Below are positions 24,803-33,322 of a DNA stretch of 64,000 nucleotides, one piece after another; positions within the stretch are counted from its first letter, which is position 1, and every line of letters begins with the position of its first letter. The stretch is from Aureimonas sp. SK2 (GTDB lineage Bacteria > Pseudomonadota > Alphaproteobacteria > Rhizobiales > Rhizobiaceae), in NCBI RefSeq assembly GCF_029813115.1, contig NZ_JAPZDS010000011.1, positions 90,670-154,669 on the forward strand, read 5' to 3'. The position numbers and the translations under genes are program-made. The notes below the pieces were generated by a model. It was given only the letters and a program-made list of their open reading frames with translations, searched no databases and was not told the DNA's origin.

Positions 24803-27175
24803 ATGGACGACCTGTCGAACGGATTGCTTTTTCTTCTTCTTGCGCTTCCGTTCCTTGGAGCCATCGCCGCCCCGGTTTCCATCATTCTCCTGGATCGGCT
24901 CGGATCGGTGCTCCTGGCACTCTTTCCGGCGGCCGGTCTCGCCATTCTGTTCAGGCACGCCGCCGAGGTCCAGGCGCGGGTACCGGTGCTTTTCGGATTC
25001 GACTGGGTGCCGTCCTTCGGCGTCCGCTTCGCGTTCCGCCTCGACGGCCTGTCCTTCGGCTTTGCCTTCCTGATCCTCTTCATCGGCGCCCTGGTCGTCA
25101 TCTATTCGGGCGGCTACATGCCCCGCGGGTCCAATCGCGGCCGGTTCCACGCCTATATCCTCCTGTTCATGGGGTCGATGCTCGGCCTGGTGCTGGCCGA
25201 CGATCTCATCACCCTGTTCATCTTCTGGGAGCTGACCTCGATCACCAGCTTCCTGCTGATCGGCTTCGACCACGAGCGCGAGGCGGCGCGGCGCGGCGCG
25301 GTGCAGGCGCTGGTCGTCACCGGCGGCGGTGGTCTGGCATTGCTGGCCGGCCTCCTGATGATGCGCGAGGCGACCGGCCTGTCCTCGCTCAGCCTCCTCC
25401 TCGACGCGCCGGACGCCTTCCGCAACAGCAGCCTCTTCGCGCCTGCGCTGCTTCTGATCCTGCTCGGCGCCTTCACCAAGTCGGCGCAGATGCCGTTCCA
25501 TGTCTGGCTGCCCAACGCCATGGAGGCGCCGACGCCCGTCTCCGCCTATCTCCATTCGGCGACCATGGTGAAGGCAGGCATCTACCTCCTGATGCGCATG
25601 TTCCCGATGGCCGGCGACACGGCGCTCTGGGCCACCGTCCTGCCCGTCTTCGGGGGCATCACGCTGGTGGTCGGCTCCGTTCTGGCCCTGCGGCAGAGCG
25701 ACATCAAGCTGATGCTCGCCTACACGACCGTCGCCTCGCTGGGCCTTCTCGTCATGCTTCTCGGCATCGGCTCGGAGATCGCTGTGGAGGCGGCGGTCCT
25801 CTACCTCTTCGCCCATTCGCTGGCGAAGGCTTGCCTCTTCATGGTGGCGGGCTCCATCGACCACGGCGCGGGCACGCGCGACATCCGCGCGCTCGGCGGC
25901 CTGCGCGGCAAGATGCCCGTCACCTTCGCCGCCGCGATCCTTGGGGCCGCGGCCATGGGCGGCCTGCCGCCGCTGTTCGGCTTCCTCGCCAAGGAGGAAG
26001 TCTATGCGGCCACGGCCGTCGTCGACCTTCGCGGTGTCCTCACCACCATCGCGGCCGTGGCCGGCAATGCGCTGATGTTCGCGGTGGCCTTGCTCGTCGC
26101 GTTGAAGCCGTTCCTCGGCCCGCTGCCGAGCGGCATGCGGCGTGCGCACGAAACGAGCCCGATGATCTGGTTCGGGCCGCTGCTTCTGGGCGTCGTCGGT
26201 CTTCTCGCGGCGATCTTTTCCGAGACCACGCACCGGTTCATCTCCAACCCCATGTCGCCGCCGGCGCTGGACGGAGCGCTGGCCATCGACATCGCGCTCG
26301 GCCTCCATTGGGGTTCGGCGCTGATCCTCTCGATCGTCACCGTGCTGCTCGGCGTCGTCCTGTTCCTGCGCGCGCAGGCCATGCGCTCGTCCATCGCGGC
26401 GCTTCTCGCCCGCATCGGATGGGGACCGGACAAGGGCTTCGACCAGACCATGCGCGGGCTGGTGATCCTGGCGTCCATCATCACCAACCGCCTCCAGCCG
26501 GGCCGGCTCGACGTCTACATGCGCGTCACCTTCGGCGTCATCGTCGCCACCGTCTGGATCACCATGCTCTGGACGGACTCGCTGCCGGCTATGCCCGCCT
26601 GGCCGCGCCTGTTCTTCTACGAGTGGGCGGTGATCGGCATGGTCGTGCTCGGGTGCCTGGTCGTGGCCTTCTCGACCAGCCGACTGACGGCCATCGTCTC
26701 GCTCGGCATCCAGGGCCTCGCGGTCGCGCTGCTCTTCATGCTGCTCGGGGCGCCCGACCTCTCGTTCACGCAGTTCATGGTCGAGATCCTGTCCGTCTCG
26801 ATCCTCGCCCTCGTCATGACGCGCCTGCGGCTGATGCCGGCGGACCGGCGGCCCTGGAAGAAGGTCCTGCCGGAGGCGGCGCTGGCGGTCGCCGGCGGCG
26901 CCGGGTTCGGGCTGTTCCTTCTGTCGGTGACGCAGCGCCCGTTCGACGCCGAACTCGCGCGCTTCTACGAGGCCTTCAGCTACACGATCGCTCACGGCCG
27001 CAACATCGTGAACGTGATCCTGGTGGACTTCCGCGGGCTCGACACATGGGGCGAGATCGCAGTCGTCCTGACCACCGGCGCCGCGATCCTGGCGCTGGTG
27101 CGCATCCGGGCCGCCAAGCCGGATGTCCGCCATTCGCGCAAGCGCCGCCGCCGGTCCGCGGAGCTGCATCTATGA
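24803..27175 (+). CDS. mrpA: Na+/H+ antiporter Mrp subunit A
   Basis: A 790-residue, highly hydrophobic protein homologous to the NuoL/ND5 proton-pump subunit. An antiporter-like core is visible in the first 450 residues ([37 protein letters not shown]), followed by the DUF4040 and MrpA-specific C-terminal region ([15 protein letters not shown]). It is essential for ion translocation by the hetero-oligomeric Mrp complex, which gives alkali and sodium tolerance. Length matches the unfused A subunit, not the A-B fusion common in rhizobial Pha systems. Its stop overlaps mrpB by four bases. Confidence 0.95.
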   Translation: MDDLSNGLLFLLLALPFLGAIAAPVSIILLDRLGSVLLALFPAAGLAILFRHAAEVQARVPVLFGFDWVPSFGVRFAFRLDGLSFGFAFLILFIGALVVIYSGGYMPRGSNRGRFHAYILLFMGSMLGLVLADDLITLFIFWELTSITSFLLIGFDHEREAARRGAVQALVVTGGGGLALLAGLLMMREATGLSSLSLLLDAPDAFRNSSLFAPALLLILLGAFTKSAQMPFHVWLPNAMEAPTPVSAYLHSATMVKAGIYLLMRMFPMAGDTALWATVLPVFGGITLVVGSVLALRQSDIKLMLAYTTVASLGLLVMLLGIGSEIAVEAAVLYLFAHSLAKACLFMVAGSIDHGAGTRDIRALGGLRGKMPVTFAAAILGAAAMGGLPPLFGFLAKEEVYAATAVVDLRGVLTTIAAVAGNALMFAVALLVALKPFLGPLPSGMRRAHETSPMIWFGPLLLGVVGLLAAIFSETTHRFISNPMSPPALDGALAIDIALGLHWGSALILSIVTVLLGVVLFLRAQAMRSSIAALLARIGWGPDKGFDQTMRGLVILASIITNRLQPGRLDVYMRVTFGVIVATVWITMLWTDSLPAMPAWPRLFFYEWAVIGMVVLGCLVVAFSTSRLTAIVSLGIQGLAVALLFMLLGAPDLSFTQFMVEILSVSILALVMTRLRLMPADRRPWKKVLPEAALAVAGGAGFGLFLLSVTQRPFDAELARFYEAFSYTIAHGRNIVNVILVDFRGLDTWGEIAVVLTTGAAILALVRIRAAKPDVRHSRKRRRRSAELHL

Positions 27176-27591
27176 GAACGGTCATCTTCCGGGTCATGGC
27201 CCCTTACATCACTGCGCTGATGCTTCTGTTCTCGCTGTTCGTGCTTCTGCGCGGTCACAACGAGCCGGGTGGCGGCTTCATCGGCGGCCTGATCGCCTCG
27301 TCCGCCATCGCCGTCTACGGCATGGCCTGCGGCGTGGATGCCGTGCGCCGTGCCTTGCACTTCCATCCCATCGCCTATGCCGCCTTCGGCCTGCTGATGG
27401 CGGTCCTTGCCGGGATGATGCCGCTGTTCGGCGGCGCGCAGTACATGACCGGACTCTGGGCCTTCGTGTCGGTGGCGGGGGCGGAACTCGCGCTGTCGAC
27501 GACGCTGATCTTCGACCTCGGTGTGTTTCTGGTGATCGTCGGCGCGATCTCCGCGATCGCGCTGTCCCTCGAAGAACGCTACTCGGGATGA
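27172..27591 (+). CDS. mrpB: Na+/H+ antiporter Mrp subunit B
   Basis: A 139-residue membrane protein with four helices and the MnhB signature [15 protein letters not shown]. The start overlaps mrpA as ATGA. It is required for full assembly of the Mrp complex. Confidence 0.94.
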   Translation: MRTVIFRVMAPYITALMLLFSLFVLLRGHNEPGGGFIGGLIASSAIAVYGMACGVDAVRRALHFHPIAYAAFGLLMAVLAGMMPLFGGAQYMTGLWAFVSVAGAELALSTTLIFDLGVFLVIVGAISAIALSLEERYSG

Positions 27592-27606
27592 GGGAGGCCG
27601 TCTGAC

Positions 27607-27984
27607 ATGGAAATCGCCCTGGCCGGCCTCGTCGCAGTCATGTTCTCGATCACGATCTACCTGCTTCTGTCGCGCTACATCATCCGCATGCTTCTGGGCG
27701 TGGTGCTGCTCGGCAATTCGGTCAACCTGTCGCTGTTCGTCGCCGGGCGGATCGATCCGATCGCGCCCCCCCTGATCCCGGCCGCCCTCAAGGTGCCGCC
27801 GCAGGCGATCGCCAATCCCGTGCCGCAGGCGCTGATCCTGACGGCGATCGTCATCTCCTTCTCCTTCTTCGTGTTCCTGCTCGTGCTCGCCTATCGCGCC
27901 TACCAAGACCTCGAAACCGACGACACGATGGAGATGCGCGTGGCCGAGCCCGAGGACGAGGGGCTGCCGCCCCTCGGCTTCTGA
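27607..27984 (+). CDS. mrpC: Na+/H+ antiporter Mrp subunit C
   Basis: A 125-residue NuoK-like subunit with three helices; LLGVVLLGNSVNLSLF and the sequence PVPQALILTAIVI are typical. GGGAGG precedes the ATG. The C terminus is acidic and cytoplasmic. Confidence 0.95.
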   Translation: MEIALAGLVAVMFSITIYLLLSRYIIRMLLGVVLLGNSVNLSLFVAGRIDPIAPPLIPAALKVPPQAIANPVPQALILTAIVISFSFFVFLLVLAYRAYQDLETDDTMEMRVAEPEDEGLPPLGF

Positions 27985-27997
27985 GGGAGGAGGGATC

Positions 27998-29683
27998 ATG
28001 GACGAGACCGCCGCTCTCATCGCCGACGCCATGGTGTTCGAACGCTTCCGGCCGGATCAGGCGCTCCTGATCCTGCCCGTGGCGATCTGCTTCGTCTTCG
28101 GCGCCGTCCTTCTCATGATGCGCCGCCGGATGGACCTCCACCCGGTGATCGCGGTGATCGGGCTGACGCTGCTCTTGGCGTGCGATCTCGCGCTTCTCTG
28201 GCGGATCGCCGAGGCCGGGCCGATGTCGATGGCCATGGGCGGATGGAAGCCGCCCTTCGGCATCTCCTTCTCCGCCGACATCCTGAGCGCCCTGTTCCTG
28301 TCCGTGGCGGGTTTCGCGGGGCTCGCCTGCGGCATCTACGCGATCGCCTCGATCGACGAGGAGGGGCGGCGATACGGCTTCTACCCGTTCCTGTTCATGG
28401 TCATGGGTGGGGTGTCGGGTGCCTTCCTGACCGGCGACATCTTCAACCTCTATGTCTGGTTCGAGGTGCTGCTGATCGGCTCCTTCGGGCTGCTCATCCT
28501 GGGCTCGGAGCGCGAGCAGCTCGACGGGGCGACCAAGTACTGCTTTCTGAACCTCATCGGCGCGACGCTCTTCCTGCTGACCACCGGCTATCTCTTCGGC
28601 CTCTTCGGCACGCTGAACATGGCCGAGATCGCCGTGAAGTCCGCGCAGATGGAGGGGAACGGCATCCTCCTCACCATCGCTTCGCTCTATGTCGTGGCCT
28701 TCGCCATGAAGGCGGCGGCCTTTCCGCTGAACTTCTGGCTTCCCGCCTCCTACCATACGCCGCGCTTCGTCGTGTCGGCGCTCTTTGCCGGCCTGCTGAC
28801 CAAGGTCGGCATCTATGCTCTGATCCGCGTCGTGCTCATGCTGTTTCCGCCCGAGCGCGGCGGGCTCGGCACGGTGATCGCCTGGATGGCGGCCCTCACC
28901 ATGCTGATCGGCGCGTTGGGCGCGCTCGCGCAGTCCGACCTTCGCCGCATGCTGAACTATGCCGTGATCACGGGGATCGGCACGATCATGGTCGGCATTG
29001 CCATCCCCCCGGTCCTGGAAAGCGCCTCCACGGCCATCACCACGGGCGCGTCCAGCGTCCTGCGGGGTGCCGAGGTGGGCGATCTGATCCAGAACGGCGT
29101 TTCGCCCGACGGGCCGCTCGCCACGGGTCTCGGCGGCGCGATCTTCTATGCCGTGCATTCCATCGTGGTGATGACGGCCCTCTATCTCGCCGCGGGCGTC
29201 GCGGCCTTCCGCAACGGCTCCTCGTCGCTTCACGAGATGGGCGGCCTGTGGCGGCGCCATCCCCTGTTCTCCGCGCTGATGCTGGTACTTCTTCTGGCCG
29301 TCTCGGGTCTGCCCCCATTCTCGGGCTTCTGGCCGAAGATGCTCTTGGTGCGGGCGTCGATCTCGGCGGACCTGCCGTGGCTGGCCTTTGCCGTGCTTCT
29401 CTCGGGTTTCCTGCTGACGATCGCCTGCGCGCGCGTCTTCGCGCTCGCCTTCTGGCGTCCGCTTCCGGCGCTCGCCGACGCCGAGCCGCACGCCGCCGAG
29501 GACGCGTTCCGCGCGCCGCCGCCCGGTCGCCCGCTCGCAACCATTCCGCTGGTGGCCCTGTGCGTCTTCGTGGTGGCGATCGGCGTCTGGCCACAGCCGC
29601 TCGCGGGCCTCTCGATGCAGGCGGCGCACCAGGTCCTGCACCCCGCCCAGTATCTCAACGCGGTTCTGGGAGCCGTGCCATGA
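27998..29683 (+). CDS. mrpD: Na+/H+ antiporter Mrp subunit D
   Basis: A 561-residue NuoM/NuoN-like subunit with about 14 helices. Characteristic segments are [18 protein letters not shown], the proton-channel lysine helix [19 protein letters not shown], and [17 protein letters not shown]. It follows mrpC by 13 bases with a GGGAGGAGGGA ribosome-binding site and overlaps mrpE by four bases. It forms the second antiporter-like module of the complex. Confidence 0.95.
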   Translation: MDETAALIADAMVFERFRPDQALLILPVAICFVFGAVLLMMRRRMDLHPVIAVIGLTLLLACDLALLWRIAEAGPMSMAMGGWKPPFGISFSADILSALFLSVAGFAGLACGIYAIASIDEEGRRYGFYPFLFMVMGGVSGAFLTGDIFNLYVWFEVLLIGSFGLLILGSEREQLDGATKYCFLNLIGATLFLLTTGYLFGLFGTLNMAEIAVKSAQMEGNGILLTIASLYVVAFAMKAAAFPLNFWLPASYHTPRFVVSALFAGLLTKVGIYALIRVVLMLFPPERGGLGTVIAWMAALTMLIGALGALAQSDLRRMLNYAVITGIGTIMVGIAIPPVLESASTAITTGASSVLRGAEVGDLIQNGVSPDGPLATGLGGAIFYAVHSIVVMTALYLAAGVAAFRNGSSSLHEMGGLWRRHPLFSALMLVLLLAVSGLPPFSGFWPKMLLVRASISADLPWLAFAVLLSGFLLTIACARVFALAFWRPLPALADAEPHAAEDAFRAPPPGRPLATIPLVALCVFVVAIGVWPQPLAGLSMQAAHQVLHPAQYLNAVLGAVP

Positions 29684-30153
29684 CCCCCTTCGTCGCCAAC
29701 CTCCTCCTGGCCCTCGTCTGGCTCGTCATCACCGGTGGCTTCAGCCTCGCGAACCTGATCTTCGGCTTCATCCTGGGCGCCGCGTCGCTCTATCTGATCC
29801 GCGAGCAGGTGGGGGCGGGAGGCTATTTCCGTCGGGGCCGCAAGGTCGGTTCGCTGATCCTCTTCCTGATCTACGACCTTGCCGTCTCCGCCTGGCGGAT
29901 CGCCATCGTCGTGATGCGGCCGAAGATGGGGCTGAAGCCCGGCGTGTTCCTGTATCGCCACAAGGTGGGCAGCGAGTTCGAGATCGCGCTCCTGTCCAAT
30001 CTGGTCGGCCTGACGCCGGGAACGCTGATCTTCGACATTTCCGACGACGAGCGCACGCTCTTCGTCCATGCGTTCGACTGTTCCGACCCGGACGCACGCC
30101 GCCGCGAGATCGCCGAGGGCTTCGAGCGCCGCATCCTGGAGCTGTCGCGATGA
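29680..30153 (+). CDS. mrpE: Na+/H+ antiporter Mrp subunit E
   Basis: A 157-residue protein with two or three N-terminal helices and a cytoplasmic domain containing [13 protein letters not shown], the family hallmark. ATGA overlaps link it to mrpD and mrpF. Confidence 0.94.
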   Translation: MTPFVANLLLALVWLVITGGFSLANLIFGFILGAASLYLIREQVGAGGYFRRGRKVGSLILFLIYDLAVSAWRIAIVVMRPKMGLKPGVFLYRHKVGSEFEIALLSNLVGLTPGTLIFDISDDERTLFVHAFDCSDPDARRREIAEGFERRILELSR

Positions 30154-30515
30154 GCTTCCTTCAGTTCTCCGAGCTGGTTCTCGACTGGGCACTCTCGATC
30201 GCGCTGCTTATTCTGTGCGTCTCGATGTTTCTGACCATCGTGCGCATCTTCAAGGGCCCGACGCTGCCGGATCGCGTGCTCGGGCTCGACGTGCTCACCA
30301 GTTCCTCGATCGGTCTGATCGCCGTGATCGGCATCGATACGGGCTTCACGCTCTATGTCGACATCGCCATCGCGCTCGGGCTCGTCGGCTTCCTCGCGAC
30401 GATCTCCTTCGCGCGCTTCATCATGGCGCGCGGCGACACCGAGCGGTCGCCGGTCTCGACCGGCGAGGCGGCCGAACCCGACCAGCCCGTCCTGACCCAG
30501 GAGCAGATACGATGA
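30150..30515 (+). CDS. mrpF: Na+/H+ antiporter Mrp subunit F
   Basis: A 121-residue three-helix subunit; [16 protein letters not shown] is the conserved loop. The cytoplasmic C-terminal tail is about 30 residues longer than in Bacillus and charged. Overlaps mrpE and mrpG by four bases each. Confidence 0.94.
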   Translation: MSFLQFSELVLDWALSIALLILCVSMFLTIVRIFKGPTLPDRVLGLDVLTSSSIGLIAVIGIDTGFTLYVDIAIALGLVGFLATISFARFIMARGDTERSPVSTGEAAEPDQPVLTQEQIR

Positions 30516-30892
30516 CCGCATTCGGCAACCTCCTCGCGGCCCTGTTCGTGGTGCTCGGCGCCTCGTTCGCGCTGGTTGCCGCGGTGGGCATCCTGCGTCT
30601 GCCGGACTTCTACTCCCGCATGCACGCCGCCTCCAAGGTCGGCACGGTGGGCTCGGCGCTTGCGCTTGTGGCTCTCGCCATCGTCTCCGTCCAGACGGCC
30701 GAGGTGCTGCGGGCCATCGCCGCGATCGTCTTCTTCTTCCTGACCGCTCCCATCGCAGCGCATCTTCTCGGCAAGGCTGCCTATTCGGCCGGCTATCCCA
30801 TGTGGTCCGGGTCGGTGCTCAACGAGATGACGTCGCGCAGGAACGCTGCGGCCGGCGAAGAAGAACTCGACCCACGGCGGCCGATCCTGTGA
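30512..30892 (+). CDS. mrpG: Na+/H+ antiporter Mrp subunit G
   Basis: A 126-residue three-helix subunit with the invariant [20 protein letters not shown] and [14 protein letters not shown]. Its stop overlaps the GTG of the DUF423 remnant (GTGA), so the remnant was once translationally coupled to this operon. Confidence 0.94.
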   Translation: MTAFGNLLAALFVVLGASFALVAAVGILRLPDFYSRMHAASKVGTVGSALALVALAIVSVQTAEVLRAIAAIVFFFLTAPIAAHLLGKAAYSAGYPMWSGSVLNEMTSRRNAAAGEEELDPRRPIL

Positions 30893-31055
30893 CGGCCCGG
30901 ATCTTCGTCGCCGCTGCCGGCATCTTCGGCGCTGCCGGCACGGCCGGTGCGGCCTTCGCCTCTTCGCCAATGCCGCGCCGATCGGCGGCTCCGTGCTGAT
31001 CCTCGCCTGGATCAGCCTGGTCGTGCTCGCCGCCCTGCCGCCGCGCCGAGCTTGA
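30889..31055 (+). pseudogene. internally deleted DUF423 (YgdD-like) membrane protein gene
   Basis: A GTG at 30889 starts a frame reading [18 protein letters not shown], which is the N-terminal first helix of DUF423 proteins. After about 25 codons the frame shifts by one, and the next stretch reads LFANAAPIGGSVLILAWISL to a TGA at 31053-31055, the C-terminal helix of the same family. The middle two helices, roughly 80 codons, are missing. The junction lies in TTCGCCTCTTCGCC, a short direct repeat that could have mediated the deletion. As it stands, translation stops at 30997-30999 after 36 codons. The gene is therefore dead, unless the sequence has an assembly error here. Confidence 0.65.
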
Positions 31056-31101
31056 CGCGGGCGCGCCCGACCGGTCCGATGGGCGGACAGGGAGGCCAAG
31101 C

Positions 31102-31884
31102 ATGAACGGATACGATTCGGCGCTGTTCGAGAACCGGACGGTGGTGGTGACGGGCGCCGGCCGCGGGATCGGCGCGGCGGTGGTGGTGGCCTTTCTCGGC
31201 TGCGGCGCGAAGGTCGTCGCCCATGCCGGCCGCGATCTGTCGCACACGGAGGGCGATCTCCTGTCCCGCGTGCCGCAAGGGGCGCGCTCGCGCCTCACGC
31301 TCCTCACTGAAGACCTTTCGCAGCCTGAAGGCGGCGCGGACCTCGCGCGCCAGATCCTCGACCGGACGGATCGCGTCGACGTCCTCGTCAACAATGCCGG
31401 GACGATGGGCGGTCGCATCGCGGCGGGCACGGAAACGCGCGAGGACTACGACCACATCCTCGACCTCAACATCCGCTCGGTGGTGGCGCTGACCGGCGCG
31501 CTCCTGCCGGCGTTGAAGGCGGTCGACGGGGCCTCGATCGTCAACACCGTGTCGATCTCCGGGCGCTCGGGCGGCAGCGCCGGCTCGGCGCTCTATTCGG
31601 GCGCGAAGGCCTTCGTTTCCGCCTGGACCAAGACCCTGGCGAAGGAACTCGCGCCCGACGGCATCCGCGTCAACGCCGTGTCGCCGGGCACGATCATGAC
31701 CGATTTCCACCGGCGCTACTCTTCCAAGGAGAAGCTCGACGCGACCGCCGCCGCCATTCCGCTGAAGCGGCTGGGGACGGCCGACGACTGCGCGCCGGCC
31801 TATCTGTTCCTCGCCGCCAACGCCCTGTCCGGCTACATGACGGGCCAGATCCTCGAGGTCAACGGCGGCCAGCTCATGCCCTGA
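31102..31884 (+). CDS. short-chain dehydrogenase/reductase (FabG-like)
   Basis: A 260-residue classical SDR. It has the cofactor motif TGAGRGIG (residues 17-24), NNAG, the catalytic Ser in NTVSISGRSG, and YSGAK with catalytic Tyr and Lys. It ends with GYMTGQILEVNGGQ. The cofactor preference cannot be set firmly. GGGAGG precedes the ATG. It lies 210 bases after mrpG with the DUF423 remnant between, and converges on acvB with a 10-base gap. Substrate unknown. Confidence 0.88.
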   Translation: MNGYDSALFENRTVVVTGAGRGIGAAVVVAFLGCGAKVVAHAGRDLSHTEGDLLSRVPQGARSRLTLLTEDLSQPEGGADLARQILDRTDRVDVLVNNAGTMGGRIAAGTETREDYDHILDLNIRSVVALTGALLPALKAVDGASIVNTVSISGRSGGSAGSALYSGAKAFVSAWTKTLAKELAPDGIRVNAVSPGTIMTDFHRRYSSKEKLDATAAAIPLKRLGTADDCAPAYLFLAANALSGYMTGQILEVNGGQLMP

Positions 31885-31894
31885 CCGAAGGCGC

Positions 31895-33322
31895 TCAGCG
31901 CGCCGGGGGCGCGGGCGGACCTGCCGGCGGCGGCGGTTCGGCAAGGCCGGCCTGCGGTCCGCTCATGAGGGCGGCGAGAAGGCGGGCGGCGAGGCTGTCG
32001 TAGTTGCCGTCGAAATGGTGGCCGCCCTCCAGCGGCAGCTTCGTGACGGCCGCGAGCTTCGGGTCGAGACAGGCAGTGTCGTCCTCGTCCTTGCCGTAGA
32101 CGCACAGGACGCGATCGGCGGGCAGACCCGCGGCGGCGGCTACCACGTCGCTATCGCCGGTGGACATGCCGAGCCAACCGCCGACCGAAATCTGGAACCC
32201 GGTCTGGTGGGAGGGCGCGAGCAGGCCGACCAGCGACACGCGCTTCGTCCACTCGCCAGGCATGTCGGCGAAGGCGAAGGGAAGCGTGTCGGCGCCGAAC
32301 GAGTAGCCGAGGAGGCCGATCGGCAGGTTCGCGGCGGGCTTGGCGTCGGCGAGCATCGAGGAAATGTCGTCTGCCATCTGCTTGGCCGACTTTTCCGACC
32401 AGAAATAGCGCAGGGAATCGACGCCGATCACCTCGATCCCTTCGGCGGTCAGCCAGTCGCCGATCGTCTTGTCGAGGTCGCGCCAGCCGCCGTCGCCGGA
32501 AAAGAAGACCACGAGGCCGCGCGGCTGGCCCTTGGGCTTGCCCACGACGATCGGCAGTTCGGTCCTGTCGGCATCGGCGATGGCTCGCGCACCCTGGACT
32601 GTGGCTGTCTCCTGCGCCTCGGCGCCCGCGACGGTGGTCTGCCCGGCGCGCATCGGCGCCGACATGGCGGTCGCGATCTCGGTGCCGCTCTGCGCCACGA
32701 AGGTGAAGGGCGCGGGAAGTTCGGCGCCGCGGTCGTAGGCGAAGGCGCCCGGTCCCTCGGGCGTCGCCGTCGCCCCTTCGCAGACCGGAATGCGCGAGCG
32801 GGCGGCGGGCGGAGCGTTCAGGCCGATCCCGCCCGCGAGCGTCGCCGCCGGGGCATCGGCGACGGCGGCATAGGCGAGGGTCCCTCCCTCGCCGCGACCG
32901 ACCACGACGGGGTGGAAATAGGTGTCGAGTTCGAGCGCGCGCAGGGCCTCCTTGGCGATCCCCTCGAGGTCGGAGCCGAGATAGATGCACTCGCCGTCCG
33001 GCCCGGCATCCGTGTCCAACGCCGCCATCCAGCGGTCGAGGTCCACGGGAAGGACGATCAGGCCTTCGTCCACGAGCTGCGAGGCGAGTTCGCGGTCGGC
33101 GGACGTGAGGCCGCCGCGATCCGACAGGAGGACCACGAGGCCGGCCGGATCGTCGCCGGGCGTCAGCACCTCCACGTCGCGCAGGTTGTCGGAGGTGATG
33201 CGCGTGACGGCGAGGCTCCCGGCAGCTTCGTCCAGCGCATGCGAGGCGAGCCAGGCGGAACTCGCGCCGCCGAGGATCATGAGGGTCAGCGAGGCGGTCA
33301 GGACGGTCAGGGAGCGCTTCAT
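31895..33322 (-). CDS. acvB: AcvB/VirJ family protein (lysyl-phosphatidylglycerol hydrolase)
   Basis: A 475-residue periplasmic protein with an N-terminal signal/anchor (about 1-28), a VirJ-like N-terminal half and a C-terminal VirJ domain from about residue 257. The domain holds an alpha/beta-hydrolase nucleophile GYSFGAD (Ser341), an upstream FFSGDGGWRDLD and a late His pair in EGGHHFDGNYD. In Agrobacterium AcvB hydrolyses lysyl-phosphatidylglycerol made by LpiA, and in Rhizobium tropici the homologue atvA forms an acid-responsive operon with lpiA. The ATG overlaps the mprF stop by four bases, matching that operon. The last 20 residues are Pro/Ala-rich. Confidence 0.9.
   Translation of the reverse strand: MKRSLTVLTASLTLMILGGASSAWLASHALDEAAGSLAVTRITSDNLRDVEVLTPGDDPAGLVVLLSDRGGLTSADRELASQLVDEGLIVLPVDLDRWMAALDTDAGPDGECIYLGSDLEGIAKEALRALELDTYFHPVVVGRGEGGTLAYAAVADAPAATLAGGIGLNAPPAARSRIPVCEGATATPEGPGAFAYDRGAELPAPFTFVAQSGTEIATAMSAPMRAGQTTVAGAEAQETATVQGARAIADADRTELPIVVGKPKGQPRGLVVFFSGDGGWRDLDKTIGDWLTAEGIEVIGVDSLRYFWSEKSAKQMADDISSMLADAKPAANLPIGLLGYSFGADTLPFAFADMPGEWTKRVSLVGLLAPSHQTGFQISVGGWLGMSTGDSDVVAAAAGLPADRVLCVYGKDEDDTACLDPKLAAVTKLPLEGGHHFDGNYDSLAARLLAALMSGPQAGLAEPPPPAGPPAPPAR

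Noticed and set aside
24659..27169. An 836-codon open frame on the - strand opposite mrpA
   Set aside because: It is a by-product of high third-position GC in mrpA. Its translation is Arg/Asp/His/Gln-rich without any domain, whereas the + strand gives a textbook MrpA.
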